Below the pieces are notes generated by a model that saw only the letters and a list, made by a program, of their open reading frames with translations, was not told where the DNA came from and did no database searches. DNA of 64,000 nt. It comes from Hofstenia miamia (taxonomy: Eukaryota > Xenacoelomorpha > Acoela). A program made the position numbers and the translations under genes. The stretch is taken from the NCBI GenBank assembly GCA_004352715.1, contig SCFE01000001.1:3602947-3666946 (forward strand), read 5' to 3'. This document shows, one piece after another, positions 36,247-48,854 of the stretch; the stretch's first letter is position 1, and every line of letters starts with the position of its first letter.

Positions 36247-36328
36247 CGGATGAATTTTTAAATGAAGTTAATTAACTTTGTCAATGACGGATGAATTTTT
36301 AAATGAAGTTAATTAACTTTGTCAATGA
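36247..36328. repeat. perfect 41-bp tandem duplication
   Basis: Two head-to-tail copies of a 41-bp unit starting cggatgaatttttaaatg (36247 and 36288) with no mismatch, indicating a recent duplication. Confidence 0.95.
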
Positions 36329-36785
36329 TGCAGAGAGATTTATTCATTTATTGGATGAATATAAACACTACTCTCAAATATTATCATTAAGAAACATAAT
36401 TTTTCAATGCGTAAAGAACGTGTATATTGATACACAAAATGCTTTGCTTACTTAACTATTCTGTGAGTTATTATCTGATAATCTCCTTGAAAGCTCTTTT
36501 ATTAAATAATACTGAAGAGGTAATGATTTTTAAAATGGTAAGCGACTTTCGATGCATACAATCTAAATATGCTTCTTTATTGTTTTGCTTTTTTACACAG
36601 TGTAGCTGTTTTTAGACAAGCTAATATACATCTATTATAAATTTAAGAAAAATAGCACTATTGCAAAGAACTAATACATCAATTTTCTTAAATCTTACAA
36701 ACCTTTTTTTTTGCTTTTTATTTTCATAATAGTGTCTACATGAACAAATTGTGGATTGAAAGAACACTTACTATATTATAAAACG

Positions 36786-36789
<4 letters not shown>

Positions 36790-36817
<28 letters not shown>
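36790..36817. repeat. (TA)n microsatellite
   Basis: About 28 bp of TA repeats, followed 13 bp later by a strong hairpin (aaaaaatggcgcta at 36831-36844 pairing with tagcgcctttttt at 36854-36866). Confidence 0.9.
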
Positions 36818-36820
<3 letters not shown>

Positions 36821-37061
36821 ATATTGATATAAAAAATGGCGCTAAGTATTATCTAGCGCCTTTTTTCAAATTGGCCTTTATATCTATAGAGCCAGTCACC
36901 ATTTGGTGTGAAGAAACTAGCTTTTTCAGCAAGCCCATATTTTTTGCGTCTAGATATTGTAAATAGTGCAAACATAAAAAACTTTGAATAAATCTGAGTG
37001 AAGAAATCTGTCTGTATATTACGTTTACGATTTCGCTAAATATGTACTTTTATTTAACTCC

Positions 37062-37194
37062 ATATATATATTTNNNNNNNNNNNNNNNNNNNNNNNNNNN
37101 NNNNNNNNNNNNNNNNNNNNNNNNNNNNNNNNNNNNNNNNNNNNNNNNNNNNNNNNNNNNNNNNNNNNNNNNNNNNNNNNNNNNNNNNNNNNNN

Positions 37195-37226
<32 letters not shown>
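37062..37226. repeat. (TA)n tract interrupted by a 121-N gap
   Basis: TA repeats border unknown bases 37074-37194. Confidence 0.9.
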
Positions 37227-37227
<1 letters not shown>

Positions 37228-39929
37228 GGAATTAAATAAAAGTATTAACCGCATAAAATATATCTTTGTTTAATTGGATCAAATTTCGAAATAAACTAAC
37301 AAGTTAATAAATAAAAAATCATGAATATTGTTCCTGCTTATAGAATTCACCAATTTTAACTTCATACTAAAAATGTTGAGGTCACTACAAGATATTTTGA
37401 ATGATCATCATTCGTGGCAAATTTATAATTAAGCATTGAAGAAGTATGAAAATTGAGAGGCTGGTTCTATTTTTTATTAAAATCTTACATATTTGTTTAA
37501 TTGTGATCGTTTGTAAACAAACTACTAAATAGAAAGAGGCTAAGACCTACCTGTCTGAAGCGATCAAATATTAAAATAGCTATAGAGAATGTCAGTTTCT
37601 TAAATAATAGATGAGCAATAATTCAAGATGCAAGTGAGAGAGAAATCAAGTTTAAATAAATATGGTAACAAATTATCGATAAGCATGAGTATTTACCCAA
37701 GTTTTATTTATGTTTTTATTGCAAATTAACCGTTTCTTGTTGGTGTGCAAACTGAAATTTATGTAAGAAGAAACTATATGTGAATTTAAAAAAGATTACT
37801 TAGAAAGCTTCCTTTGCATGATTAAATCGACATCATTCTAATGCCAGTTTTGTTATTGATTACGTGATCTAATAAGACACATTTATCAGCGATACAGTTA
37901 TCAAGGTTTCCATGGAAATTTTCTTTTAAATAAAGCAAATTGAGATGTTTGAGATCAAGTAACTCAAAAAATTTAGATTCAAAAAACTGAATTTTTAACA
38001 CCTATAAATATACAAGTCTTTGATAATATAACATATTAAATTTATGATTAAATTGAGTGTTGCTCCTGAAGGACTTGAAATTATTAGTTAATTCTCTTTG
38101 GATTCTATCAAAAACGAAACTGTATTTCTACATATATTAAGCCAATTAAGTTTTTACATGTAGCAAAGAGCAAACTACACACGAAGATATTCGGAAGTAC
38201 AGCAAGTTTGAGAGAATAAGTGTTCAAATAAAATTCTGCACATCTATAAATGTATTTGAATATTTTTGATATAAGTATAAGACTTAATCTCTTTTCAGAA
38301 TTATTATTCTTAAGAAGTCTGGCACTAAGTATGCAGCCGCATTATTTGAATTCAAAATCAAAAAATATATAAAAATTATGGCACTTCTTCAAAAAGCACA
38401 TTTCACTGTGAAATTGAACGCTAAGTCATGTTGTATTTCTATTTACAAATTTTTCAGACTATCATTCTTATATACAACATCACTTTAGATTGGATTAAAT
38501 CTCTCTGATTTTAGTAAAACGAAGTTCACAAGTTTTTGTGTTACCATGATGAAGAAGAGATTCGTATGAATGAAGCGACTTTCTAGGTCAATGTGAATAA
38601 ATGATAACAATAAATGTAGATCTTTTGTTTTTATGCAAAGCATCTACAATTATTATTGCTTAAAAATCTAAAGAAGGAATTTACTTATTTTCATATGTAA
38701 AACCCTATTTATACAGTTGCAAGCTCTTTATATTGGGGTAACAAAGCTACTCCATACTTCGTTTACCCGAAATTTTTTCTAACATTGTTTAACTTAAGGA
38801 ATTAAAGATCTTTAATTACAATCTAGAAAAATTTTTTTCACCTAAAAATGACTTGCGTGTTTTATGTATTCTTAATAGTATAATTCACTTGTATCTACAT
38901 ATATTAGAATTAAAAAATGAATAAATGCATTTCATGCAGTAAAATATGCTCCAATACATTTAGCAAATCCTAAATACATTTTAAATTTATTTAAATCAAG
39001 TATTACTAAGAAATTCGGAATTTTGATGTGAAAAAACTCTTAGTCAATTCAATCAACTCAACATGAAAGGGGGCAGCTGAAAAAGGCGCAAAATATTCTT
39101 ATTCCTAAGAAATATGCCTGGAAAACATGCCGATAACATCACCTGATTCGTTAAAAAACCACAAGTGTTTGAGCTCAGATACGTTTTGCGAGGGGTCTCT
39201 TTTGTATTCATGTTTTTCATTTCGTAAGAATCACTTTTGATATTTTAAATTACAAAAAAAAATTAATTAAATAATTCTATCTTTCCCCATTTTTTCCCGT
39301 TGCTTAATACATTTATTGAAAAGCAATAACGTACATATCCCAATATCAGTAGTATTTTTAAATTAAACAATGATAATTATTTTTTTACAAGAAACAATTA
39401 GGCGCCTTGTGGCATTGCGACAAGGCAACGGGGAGGGGGGGTCCGGACACCCCTTGGTTGCGCCCCTGGGTAACTGTTATTGAAAAAATATTATTGACAC
39501 ATAGACCGAGTTACGTGTCGAAATGTGAACTATTGTACCAAATGGTAATGGAGAAATAATGCATCGATGTCAAAATACAAAATAGAAAAAGAAAAAACAC
39601 AATTCATAGGAACCTTAAGAGTTTTTGATTTTTTACTAACTAGACCCTATCCCGCGGTTCGGGTTGAGTTGACCCTTTTCGCACCTTGGTGCCACCTGAA
39701 ATTGTGAAATGGTCCAGCCTAGTCTATGTGAAACACTGAGGACAATTGAATCAAATGTTAGGTTCAGATAGTGAATTAAGCCTTGTATTTTTAGGCAGTT
39801 AAAATATAGCATGCATGAGGCAAAAAGTAATGTCATTTTACATATCAAACCTGAAAACAGCAGTTCTTCTACTTAAATTTTGTAAGTAAATACTATTTTC
39901 TGTAGTAATTACTAATTATATTAATATTG
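37227..39929. other. gene-free stretch
   Basis: AT-rich without exon signal. A short GC-rich segment at 39400-39470 (gggtccggacacccc, cgcccctggg) resembles the terminal part of a DNA transposon, but no partner end was found. Confidence 0.5.
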
Positions 39930-39937
39930 GTGATGTC

Positions 39938-40836
39938 CAGGCTTAGTAAACATATGCATCTAAAAGTTTAAAATATACGCCTACAATATGCAACATAAAA
40001 TACCTAAATATGCATCTAAATATGTAACTAAGAATAGGTAGAAGAACAAGTTTTTATTACAAGGAAGTATTACAAGCACAAAATAGTAAATGATAAAGAT
40101 TTTCTTCAGTAAGATCGATCAATTATCAATTATCAATAATGAGCAATTAACAAGAAAATGTTTTTAATAATAAAGTCAATTTTACTTAAAACTTAAAAAT
40201 GAGTTCACGAAATGTTTCTGGATTCAGACTTTCCAGACGCATAGCAATTATATTTCCTTCATCGGACCAATGTCTTTCACTGGGCACCACAGTACCTGGA
40301 TTTCTGAGGAGTCCTTGCCCTTTTTCACAAATTTTTACGTAATGTAAGGAAATTTTATTAAGAAACATTTTGCTTGTTTTCAGCACTTTTATTGTTTATC
40401 CACTATTTGATAATTGATTCAGCTAGTAAAAAATGTTTGGTTGTTCAATTATCAATCAATTAATCGCACAGCCTTAAAATTCAAACCCAATTCAGTTTAA
40501 ATTTTTGATGTGAAAGTTATTTAAATAGGGCCATTGACCATTTATTTATCTTTTAACTAAACAATATTAATAGTAATAGGTTCATTCTGCGCCAAAAAGA
40601 GGGGGGCTAGGCTTCGCTTTTGGGGATGGCCTCCCCCCCTAGCTACGCCAGTGGTTTGTTTAACAAATTAGTAAGAAATTCGTAACAATTAATCACTTTT
40701 ATTTAAGCATTTCTCAGGTTTATGCAGCAATAATTTGCTTTCTGTTAAAAATATGCATCTAAAATATGGCACAAAAATTCGAAATATATCATTTAAATAT
40801 GCATCTAAGCATTTATGCATATATATACTAAGCCTG
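39938..40836 (-). mobile_element. internally deleted hAT transposon, 899 bp, perfect 8-bp target duplication
   Basis: The left end caggcttagtaaacatatgc and the inverted right end (caggcttagtatatatatgc) match over about 20 bp. The flanks at 39930-39937 and 40837-40844 are both gtgatgtc, a perfect 8-bp target duplication. Copies of atatgcatctaa sit near both ends (about 39953, 40008, 40751, 40796) like hAT subterminal repeats. A hAT transposase C-terminus lies inside on the minus strand. A GC-rich patch at 40590-40650 (ending ctacgccagtgg) may be a nested fragment of another element. Confidence 0.92.
40186..40341 (-). pseudogene. hAT transposase C-terminal dimerisation domain fragment
   Basis: The minus-strand frame ending at TAA 40186-40188 contains NPGTVVPSERHWSDEGNI followed by RLESLNPETFRELIF. 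This is the conserved end of hAT-family transposases (P.SER.FS..GNI...R..L.PE....L.F). Only the last ~50 residues survive; the zinc finger and catalytic core are absent. It lies inside the 899-bp element with hAT-type ends, confirming the superfamily. Confidence 0.88.
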
Positions 40837-40844
40837 GTGATGTC

Positions 40845-42480
40845 TATTCTAGGAGTCACTCAAATTTTGTATGAAAGCTACTTTCGATGGAAAAAGTTGT
40901 TGTGTCCAACCAGTCTCATAGCATTGGATTCATATATCACATATACATAGTACTCATTAGCAAAGATGGAACCAAATATTTAAAATTGTCGAACAGTTTA
41001 ATTAACTTTAATTGAATTGCAAATTACGTGCGCCATCTAGCGAAAAATTTTATAGATATGAAATACTATATTTGTAGAGTCAAAATTCCATTCAAACAAG
41101 GAATCTCATATTTTGTGTTTGCTAAGCAGTTCAAACTATTTTGAACCTTTCAAAATTGTTGTACATTTTTACGAGAACAACTATAGAAATGGCAAGATAT
41201 TTGCAAGTAACAATATTAAAATGCTATATACATTTTCAAGAGTGCTAAAATTGATGAGCAGTCATAGGAATTTAAAATGTTAGAAAATTCTGTTTATTAT
41301 TAGTTTCTTAAGAACAATAATATCACTAATTGCAAGTTAGACCATTTCAAGAAAAATTCAATTGTAAAATATTATCTAATTTTGTATGGAAAGTACAACG
41401 AATTGCTAACGCCTAAGCACTAAGTTCAGAAATAAAAGTGGGGCCCAATGACTCCATGCCATTTGCTCAATTTTACTCTCCACATCATAAATTTTACTGT
41501 CTCATATTGCCCGACCAATCAATTTGCACCCGATACTTATTTCATTGCCCCCATATTGATTTTGCAAAGATTGTCATCATCCATTGTTGCAATATAATGT
41601 GTACCATTTGCTGCTTAAGAGATACAGAGTTATTTTCCAAATAAAATTAGAGTACTACCACTAGAAAAGTATTAAGAAATGTAATGACCACTAATGCTGA
41701 TTTTTTCAAGCAAACTATCTGGATCGGCAGGATTTCGGGATTTTTCATCTGGAACAGAGTTAACCAGTCAGAAGTATTTAATCCAATTTCATCATTAAGC
41801 AATAATTCATTGTAAAATATTTTAATATGATTCAATTCACTTTAATGTTTAACGAGCACTTTATAATAAAAAATTGCAAGTGCAAGACCTATTGAGGGTG
41901 ACTCAAGTTCAGATCAAGAACAACTCACTACTACGAGTTAAATTTTTCACCCAATGAGGAGTTAAGGAGGATTGATTAATTTTTCAATTAATTTAAAATA
42001 TGTTTTTTAATCCCAAATTGAAATGCTTTGCGTATAAAAAGTTTGAAGAACACAAAATACTTGTGTCTAAGCTATGGTTATTCATCTCTTCTCATTTAAT
42101 GAATGAAGAATTATAAATTTTGTAGCCATGTTCATTCCCACAACACTTTTTGTAACTGACATGAAAGAAAAGAAACAAAAATTTTTAGTACTATGATCCA
42201 TTAAATTCTACCAAAATCCTGGGTAAGCGCCAACATAATGAAATTCATAATACGGAGCAAATATGACCTCTTGTCAAAATTAGGGTTAATTCAACTATAA
42301 AATGTGTTAATATTTTTCTAAAAATCCAACTAAATTTCCAAGTAAATAAAAAACTTATCGAACAAACAATCTCTGAAAACAATTACCTAGCTCAGTACTT
42401 ATCAACTCAATCACGTTTTTACCCCACTCACTCCACTCAAATGTCTATTTATATTTCTGATTGAGCTGATTGCACTGAAA
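40845..42480. other. gene-free stretch
   Basis: AT-rich, only chance-length reading frames and no recognised repeat. Confidence 0.5.
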
Positions 42481-42490
42481 ATCATTTAGT

Positions 42491-42781
42491 CTCAGTAGCG
42501 ACGTCGATGAACGACATCATAACGGCACTAAAACGACATTACAAAACAACGTCTTTTCACAATAAAACGACAAACTATCAATAAAAATGCAGTTTTTAAA
42601 AAATTTATCTTCAAATTGTCATAATACTAAAATTATTCTTATTTTTTAAAATATTTTTTTGCTAGACGGAATTATACACCGCCACTAATCCGCAATATAA
42701 ACGCCACTCAAACAATTCAACGCCACATAAACGCCAATACACCACAAAAACGACGTCGTTACAACAGTTCTATGTTTACTG
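42491..42781. mobile_element. putative MITE with ACGAC/ACGCCA subterminal repeats
   Basis: The ends begin ctcagtagcgacgtcg and, inverted, cccagtaaacatag..cgacgtcg, sharing CAGTA and the palindrome cgacgtcg. On the left, ACGAC/ACGGC motifs recur every 12-30 bp. On the right, ACGCCA occurs at least three times, then aaaacgacgtcgtt. The 947-bp element at 11939 carries aaaacgacatcattt in its arm, suggesting a related family. No clear target duplication was found. Confidence 0.5.
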
Positions 42782-43637
42782 GGAATTTGCAAAATCATCA
42801 CTTTTGAGCTTAATATTTTTTATTTCAAAAGCACGGAGAATTCAATAAATATTTTAAGTTATGAAATTTAATGAAATGACCACAAAAGTGAAACATGACT
42901 CAGCGAAAAACTAGCCTTCCTGCATATACGAGATCTACAAAAATCTACTGTGTGAATATTTTCATAGTTCGACAGAGGAGCTTGATCGTTAACGTATATC
43001 ATTACTATAGAGTAAATGTCATGTACAAACATTCACTTAACAAGTTTGAAATTCAATGTGACACTACAAACTTTGAGAGTGACTAATTTTAACGTTATTT
43101 AGCAAAGTCGCTTTAGGAAAATTAGATCATGTTCTAGACTTTCTTACAATGAATTCTGAATACGATTCAGCATTCTATTCCTTAGGTATTCATAATTTCA
43201 AATTTTAAAATTATTTGACTGTAATATTTGAATTTAAAGTTTTTCCAATATTTGTTGACTAAATGCTTTGCTTAGCTACACATGGCAAGAGTTTTGACAA
43301 ATCGACTCTCAAAGTGTAACAAGTACCTTACAAATCACAAACAACCTAGTTACAATGAAACAATACAGATACTTGTTAAATTTGTGAATCTAAAAGGTTT
43401 TGAATTAACTTTAATGAAAGGGATATGAAGGAAACTGCTTCAATACCATTGCATTATTTGAATTTAGCAAAATTGGTTATATAGATTTAAAAGGATGTTA
43501 AAAATATCAGCAAATGAAATATTTGCTAAAACCATCTCTATTTTCAATTGATTTTCAATAGATAGTTTTAATTGTAATTGATGCACTTAGATAATATTGA
43601 TGTAATTATGATAATTTAGTTTGGTAAACGAATATAT

Positions 43638-43664
43638 ATTTATGTATATATATATATATATATA
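43638..43664. repeat. (TA)n microsatellite
   Basis: Short imperfect TA tract. Confidence 0.85.
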
Positions 43665-43918
43665 ATTATTTTGCCTATAATGCAAGCCATTCATCGACTT
43701 TTCACTATTTGTCTCAATTTTAAGCCACGAGCATTGGTTTCTCTAATTTAGTTTGACATGTAGTTCTGTCTTACATTTACATAGGGTAGCACAGTTATAT
43801 ATAACATAGCCTAAACGTGAAAAATAAGTCTAAGCATAATTGTAACTCGATACGAACTGAGAGTTTGGGGGTTCCAACTAGACTCGGTAAGCTTTACTCG
43901 AGCCTAAAAAAGTCAACT

Positions 43919-43921
<3 letters not shown>

Positions 43922-43970
<49 letters not shown>

Positions 43971-44056
43971 TATATATGTATTTATATATGCATACATATA
44001 TATTTATATATGCATACATATATATNNNNNNNNNNNNNNNNNNNNNNNNNNNNNNN

Positions 44057-44097
<41 letters not shown>
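43922..44097. repeat. compound TA-rich microsatellite with a 31-N gap
   Basis: Long TA runs, two copies of tatttatatatgcatacata, unknown bases 44026-44056, then TA again. Confidence 0.9.
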
Positions 44098-44099
<2 letters not shown>

Positions 44100-45420
44100 T
44101 TCAATTGATTTAAATAAAAACCGTTATTGCTATCGTCAGTTTGGAATTTTTGCTGTAGCAAAGTTTACAATATATTACACTTTATAAGATAAGAACATTG
44201 CATACACTAAAATTAATCTCATCCCTTCTTAAATATACATGGTCTATTCATGATGATTTCCCTATTATATTTTTTAATTATTAGAACATCATAGATCTTT
44301 CATGATGGTGATTGAATATTTCCGTTTCTAATTTAATAAAGTAACATTCTAAGCAAACAAATAAAGCTATAAAACACGGCATCTATTTTCGCGAATAATA
44401 TCAACATTTAGTAAATCTTATTAAGATATTAGAAAAATGATAGAGGCGCGTAAATAACGTACATATATGAATATGAATTTTTCGCTCCTTCCAAATTTAC
44501 ATACACCGGGAGCCTCCTATGAGTATATATATACATATTTTTTTAAATCAGCAAAAGTGGTCCTGGCCACTATTGATGACCCCTCACAACAATGATATGG
44601 ATGAGCAAATCAAGCTCGACTAACAATATGAACTAGCTGTATTCGTTTAATCCTCAGACGTTTATGTGAATAAATGAAATTTTTTCTATAAGAAAAAGTC
44701 TTTCATTTGATAAGTTTTTGTGCAAGTCTGGAAATCAAGTCGTGTGTAAATGTGCAAACTATATCATATTCCTAAAATACTAAAGTACTAAAGATTTACA
44801 CTTACCATAGTTTAAATCACATAAATATAAGTAAGCGTGTAGAAAAATTTACAAAGTTCATGTTTAAGAGAATTGAAAACTAAAACAATAAAACGTCTTA
44901 ATGGAAGTAACAGTTCTTTTGTACTGTGAAAAAACAGTATATTCCGACTTTCACATTTGATGACCTTAAAACGTTAAGTAATTTAGTTTGCTCTTCAATT
45001 ATAACAGACACTTTGACATGGTATGGTGATTACAGGTCGATACATTTTCAAAATTTATTTATGTAATTTTGCTTAATCGGTTAAACTCTTTACTTGCTTG
45101 AATTTCAACAAATATGAGAACTAAAAAATGGAAAGTGGCATAATTATATACATACAATAAAATGCGCTTGCATATGCAAAAAAATGATAATTTTTTAATT
45201 AATATATATATCAAAACTTTTTTTCACTACATAATCATAGCTTCATCAGTAATAAAAATGAGTGATATTTTAGTCTTTTACTACAATTGTTTCAGCGATT
45301 TAGGCGTAAGTGGTCTTAGTTATTCTACATTATCCGTTTCTTTCGACGATGGCAAAAAATTTAGATCTTAACTTGTTCTTTAATCCCAGTTTGTAGATGC
45401 CATCTCGTTTCTCCATTGTA
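44098..45420. other. gene-free stretch
   Basis: AT-rich, no supported feature. Confidence 0.5.
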
Positions 45421-45641
45421 TATAATATATATATATNNNNNNNNNNNNNNNNNNNNNNNNNNNNNNNNNNNNNNNNNNNNNNNNNNNNNNNNNNNNNNNN
45501 NNNNNNNNNNNNNNNNNNNNNNNNNNNNNNNNNNNNNNNNNNNNNNNNNNNNNNNNNNNNNNNNNNNNNNNNNNNNNNNNNNNNNNNNNNNNNNNNNNNN
45601 NNNNNNNNNNNNNNNNNNNNNNNNNNNNNNNNNNNNNNNNN

Positions 45642-45673
<32 letters not shown>
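45421..45673. repeat. (TA)n tract interrupted by a 205-N gap
   Basis: TA repeats on both sides of unknown bases 45437-45641. Confidence 0.9.
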
Positions 45674-45676
<3 letters not shown>

Positions 45677-47303
45677 AATAAGCACTTGCTTTGCATAAGT
45701 GAAACTGAAATGAATAAATAAATGGAATTATTCTGGTATAATTATTGTTTTTCAAAAATTGTTGGATATTTATTATTCGCGTTATTTCGTATGCTATTAG
45801 TTTTGCCTTAATACAATATTTATTAGGAATTGACAGCTTCCAAAATTACTTTAACAGATAAATTGGCGAGGATTAGTGACAGAACACGGTATAAAACTAA
45901 ACTAAAGCAGGAACAACACATAAAGAATTAAACTTTGGCTAAATTCATGATATTCTAAGCTATGCGAAATAGTCGTTAATTGATTCCCTTTGAAGCATAG
46001 GAGCCAACGTAGTCTCTTACATCGCCAGTTAACATTTCACGAAATTCTTACCAAATGCTTAAATTATGCGCTAATTGAATTGAAATGAAAAAATGAAAAA
46101 ACATTTCCATGTTGACTTGCTATTATTTTTTAAGTAATGTTTTTCTCCATTAATTGTACACCAGATGAAAATGATTTTAAAGGAAAACACTAGTAATAGC
46201 TGTAAATTTTATACAAAAATATTATCACGCTTTACATTTGTATGATTTGTGTCTTACCAAATTCATTTTAAGAGAAACCACATTTAGCCAGTCAATTATT
46301 ATAAAGAAACAATTTATTTATTTGGGCTATAAAATTTTTAAGAAGATTAATTTTCTTAGGGAAGTAGGGTAAGTGCTATTCCTATATTTTGATTACAGAA
46401 AAAATGAACAATGTCTGATGCCAAAAGTTTTACTATAATGGATCATGCTTCATTGGCAAAGAAAAAATGCAAGAAGCCAATTAAATATTTGGAGAACCAC
46501 AAGATAGTTGAAGACTCATTAATTTACATTCCCAGATCTAGCCATAATGCAGTGTGGTTTGTAAATCTGATGAAAATGTTCCAAGCCAAATTGAAAATAT
46601 TTAAATAGTTGAATTTGGGGTTTTTTAAAAAATAATTTTAAACAATTTTAAGCATTTTGTACTTAATACTAAAACATCATATTATCTCGAATAAATTTAT
46701 TTTTCCATTTTTCGAAAAACTCAAAAATCAATAAAAATTCCATAGTTCCTAGTGGTTTAATATATTTTAAGAGATTACTGGTTGGACTCATATATAGATT
46801 CTTATTGTACAGAAACTGAAAAAATTTGTTTATGCAGTTTGTTATCAGATGCAGATATACATTGGCAAGTAAATTGAAGACAAAAAGATAGCTATTATGT
46901 AAAGCATTCTTGATATTCCGTTCAAATAAAATAGCCCCTTATATCAATAGAGTTCTAGCTCATAATTTATAGTTTATGCAAAATTTACATGAAAAATTTG
47001 AATTACTCATTTCTAATTTCTAATTACCTAACTACTATTTATAGCAAAGAACGGACATTATTGCACTTCAATGATTCATTATGATTTGTCATATATTGTA
47101 TCACTCTGCCACATTCATATTTTGTAGTGTAGTTAGGAATATGACTGCGGACTTCTTTCATACTTGTTTTTGAAGATAGTGAGAATATCTATACACATAA
47201 AATATATTCTTGTGCAAAAATTGCTTTCTTCATAGCAGTCTGTGACTTGCGTGCAATAGAAAACAGTGATATATAATTTTTGTATCTCTTTCTCGGCATT
47301 TAA

Positions 47304-47347
<44 letters not shown>

Positions 47348-48669
47348 TAATTATATATATATATGCATAAATATGAAATTTACGTATATATGCATATATA
47401 TCTGAATGTTTTATGTAGATGCACTACTGTACATTTACTCAGATCACAAGCTTTCATAAAGGTAAAAACTGTCCTAAATTCTATTATATTTCGAAGATCA
47501 ATTACAACTAAATTTGCATGGCGTCATTTTACACAATTGACTGGCATAAAAGATGTAAGCATTAAATAATGTTCTTGATATTCTTGGTTCGATCATGATT
47601 AAATAATTGTGAAAACATGAGTACATTCTAGGACTTTTGACTGACTTATTTCAAATATTCATGCTTATTTTCAATCAAATAATGACAAATTCTTTGAAAT
47701 GACTCTACTTTAGCATTTTATTAAATCTTTACAACATTGGGGATCATGGCCTGTAGTCATGAAACGCTGGTGTGAATTTTGCTCATCATTAAATAAATAG
47801 GTCCTTGGAATTATTAAGTAAGTATATTAAGTAAGTTCCTTGAAACAGAAAATTCAGCTTTAAACAAAAAAATCACGTTGTCTATTGATACGTACGTAAT
47901 ATAAATATGCACAATGTATTAGCTTAACATGAAGGCAGTTACAGTTTTAAGATTTGTCTTCTAAGGTTATAATTTTGGACTAAATCTGCAAATCTCAAAC
48001 AAAGCACAGAATCTCTTTTGACATATCTAAAATATCGCGCACTTAGTGTGTTAATTTCATAAATATTGACCAACAAATTGCTTATTAAATATTTTAAAAT
48101 TTCACTACATCCGAAAATTAATGAATTATTGCTGCTATAAGCGCGTTTCTAATGAATGCAATTTTCATACAAAATTCAAAACAAATGTTTTCCTAATTGT
48201 TACTTGTATGATTTCAATAAATTTTTAAATTTTTTTAAGTTAATGTATGAAACTTTTAGGTCTTTCAAAATAAAAAAATAATATAACACCGGTTGAGAAT
48301 TCAAATAGTACTAAAAATTACCATGTTTGTAAGGTAGTAAAGTCTTCATAGTGAACGTGTACAAAGGCATTATCCATGTAGGTGTGAAATGTCAAAATGA
48401 ATGACGTAATTAAAAGTTTACTTAGTTAAAGTAATTGTTGAGAGTTCACTAATTCCTTAATTAAAAGCATTGATATGAAGACAGAAATCTAACAAAAAAC
48501 GACGGGTTTATAAATGTGCTTGTTTATTCAACGTTTAAAGCAATGCTTCAAAAGTACAATTGCAGACAAAACTCATCTCTTAAAAGTGTTTTCTAAATGT
48601 ACTGAAACTTTCACATTGCAAATGCTCCCGCTAATATAAGACTTTGACCACTGCACACTTCAACTTTTA
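45674..48669. other. gene-free stretch with a TA microsatellite
   Basis: A compound TA microsatellite occupies 47301-47364. A 65-codon frame at 46411-46608 matches no family that I recognise. Otherwise empty. Confidence 0.5.
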
Positions 48670-48677
48670 ATGCAAAG

Positions 48678-48854
48678 CAGTGGTGGCAGAACGATTTTTG
48701 TTTAGGGGGGTAAGTTACATATATTACCCAGTATATTAACAAAGTAAGAGGAATTTAACTGCCAAAATTTTAAAATTTAGGGATATTTTTTCTGAATGAT
48801 TTATTTTGGGGAGGGGGGAAGCTGCCTCCTCTTTCTTCACTTCCGCTGCCACTG
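48678..48854. mobile_element. hAT-type MITE, 177 bp, with 8-bp target duplication
   Basis: The left end cagtggtggcaga and the inverted right end cagtggcagcgga match at 10 of 13 positions. The flanks atgcaaag (48670-48677) and atgcaagg (48855-48862) form an 8-bp duplication with one mismatch. The interior contains G-rich runs (aggggggt, ggggaggggggaa) and no coding signal. Confidence 0.8.

Noticed and set aside
46411-46608. 65-codon frame starting MSDAKSF
   Set aside because: No recognised domain, no splice context and of a length expected by chance here.
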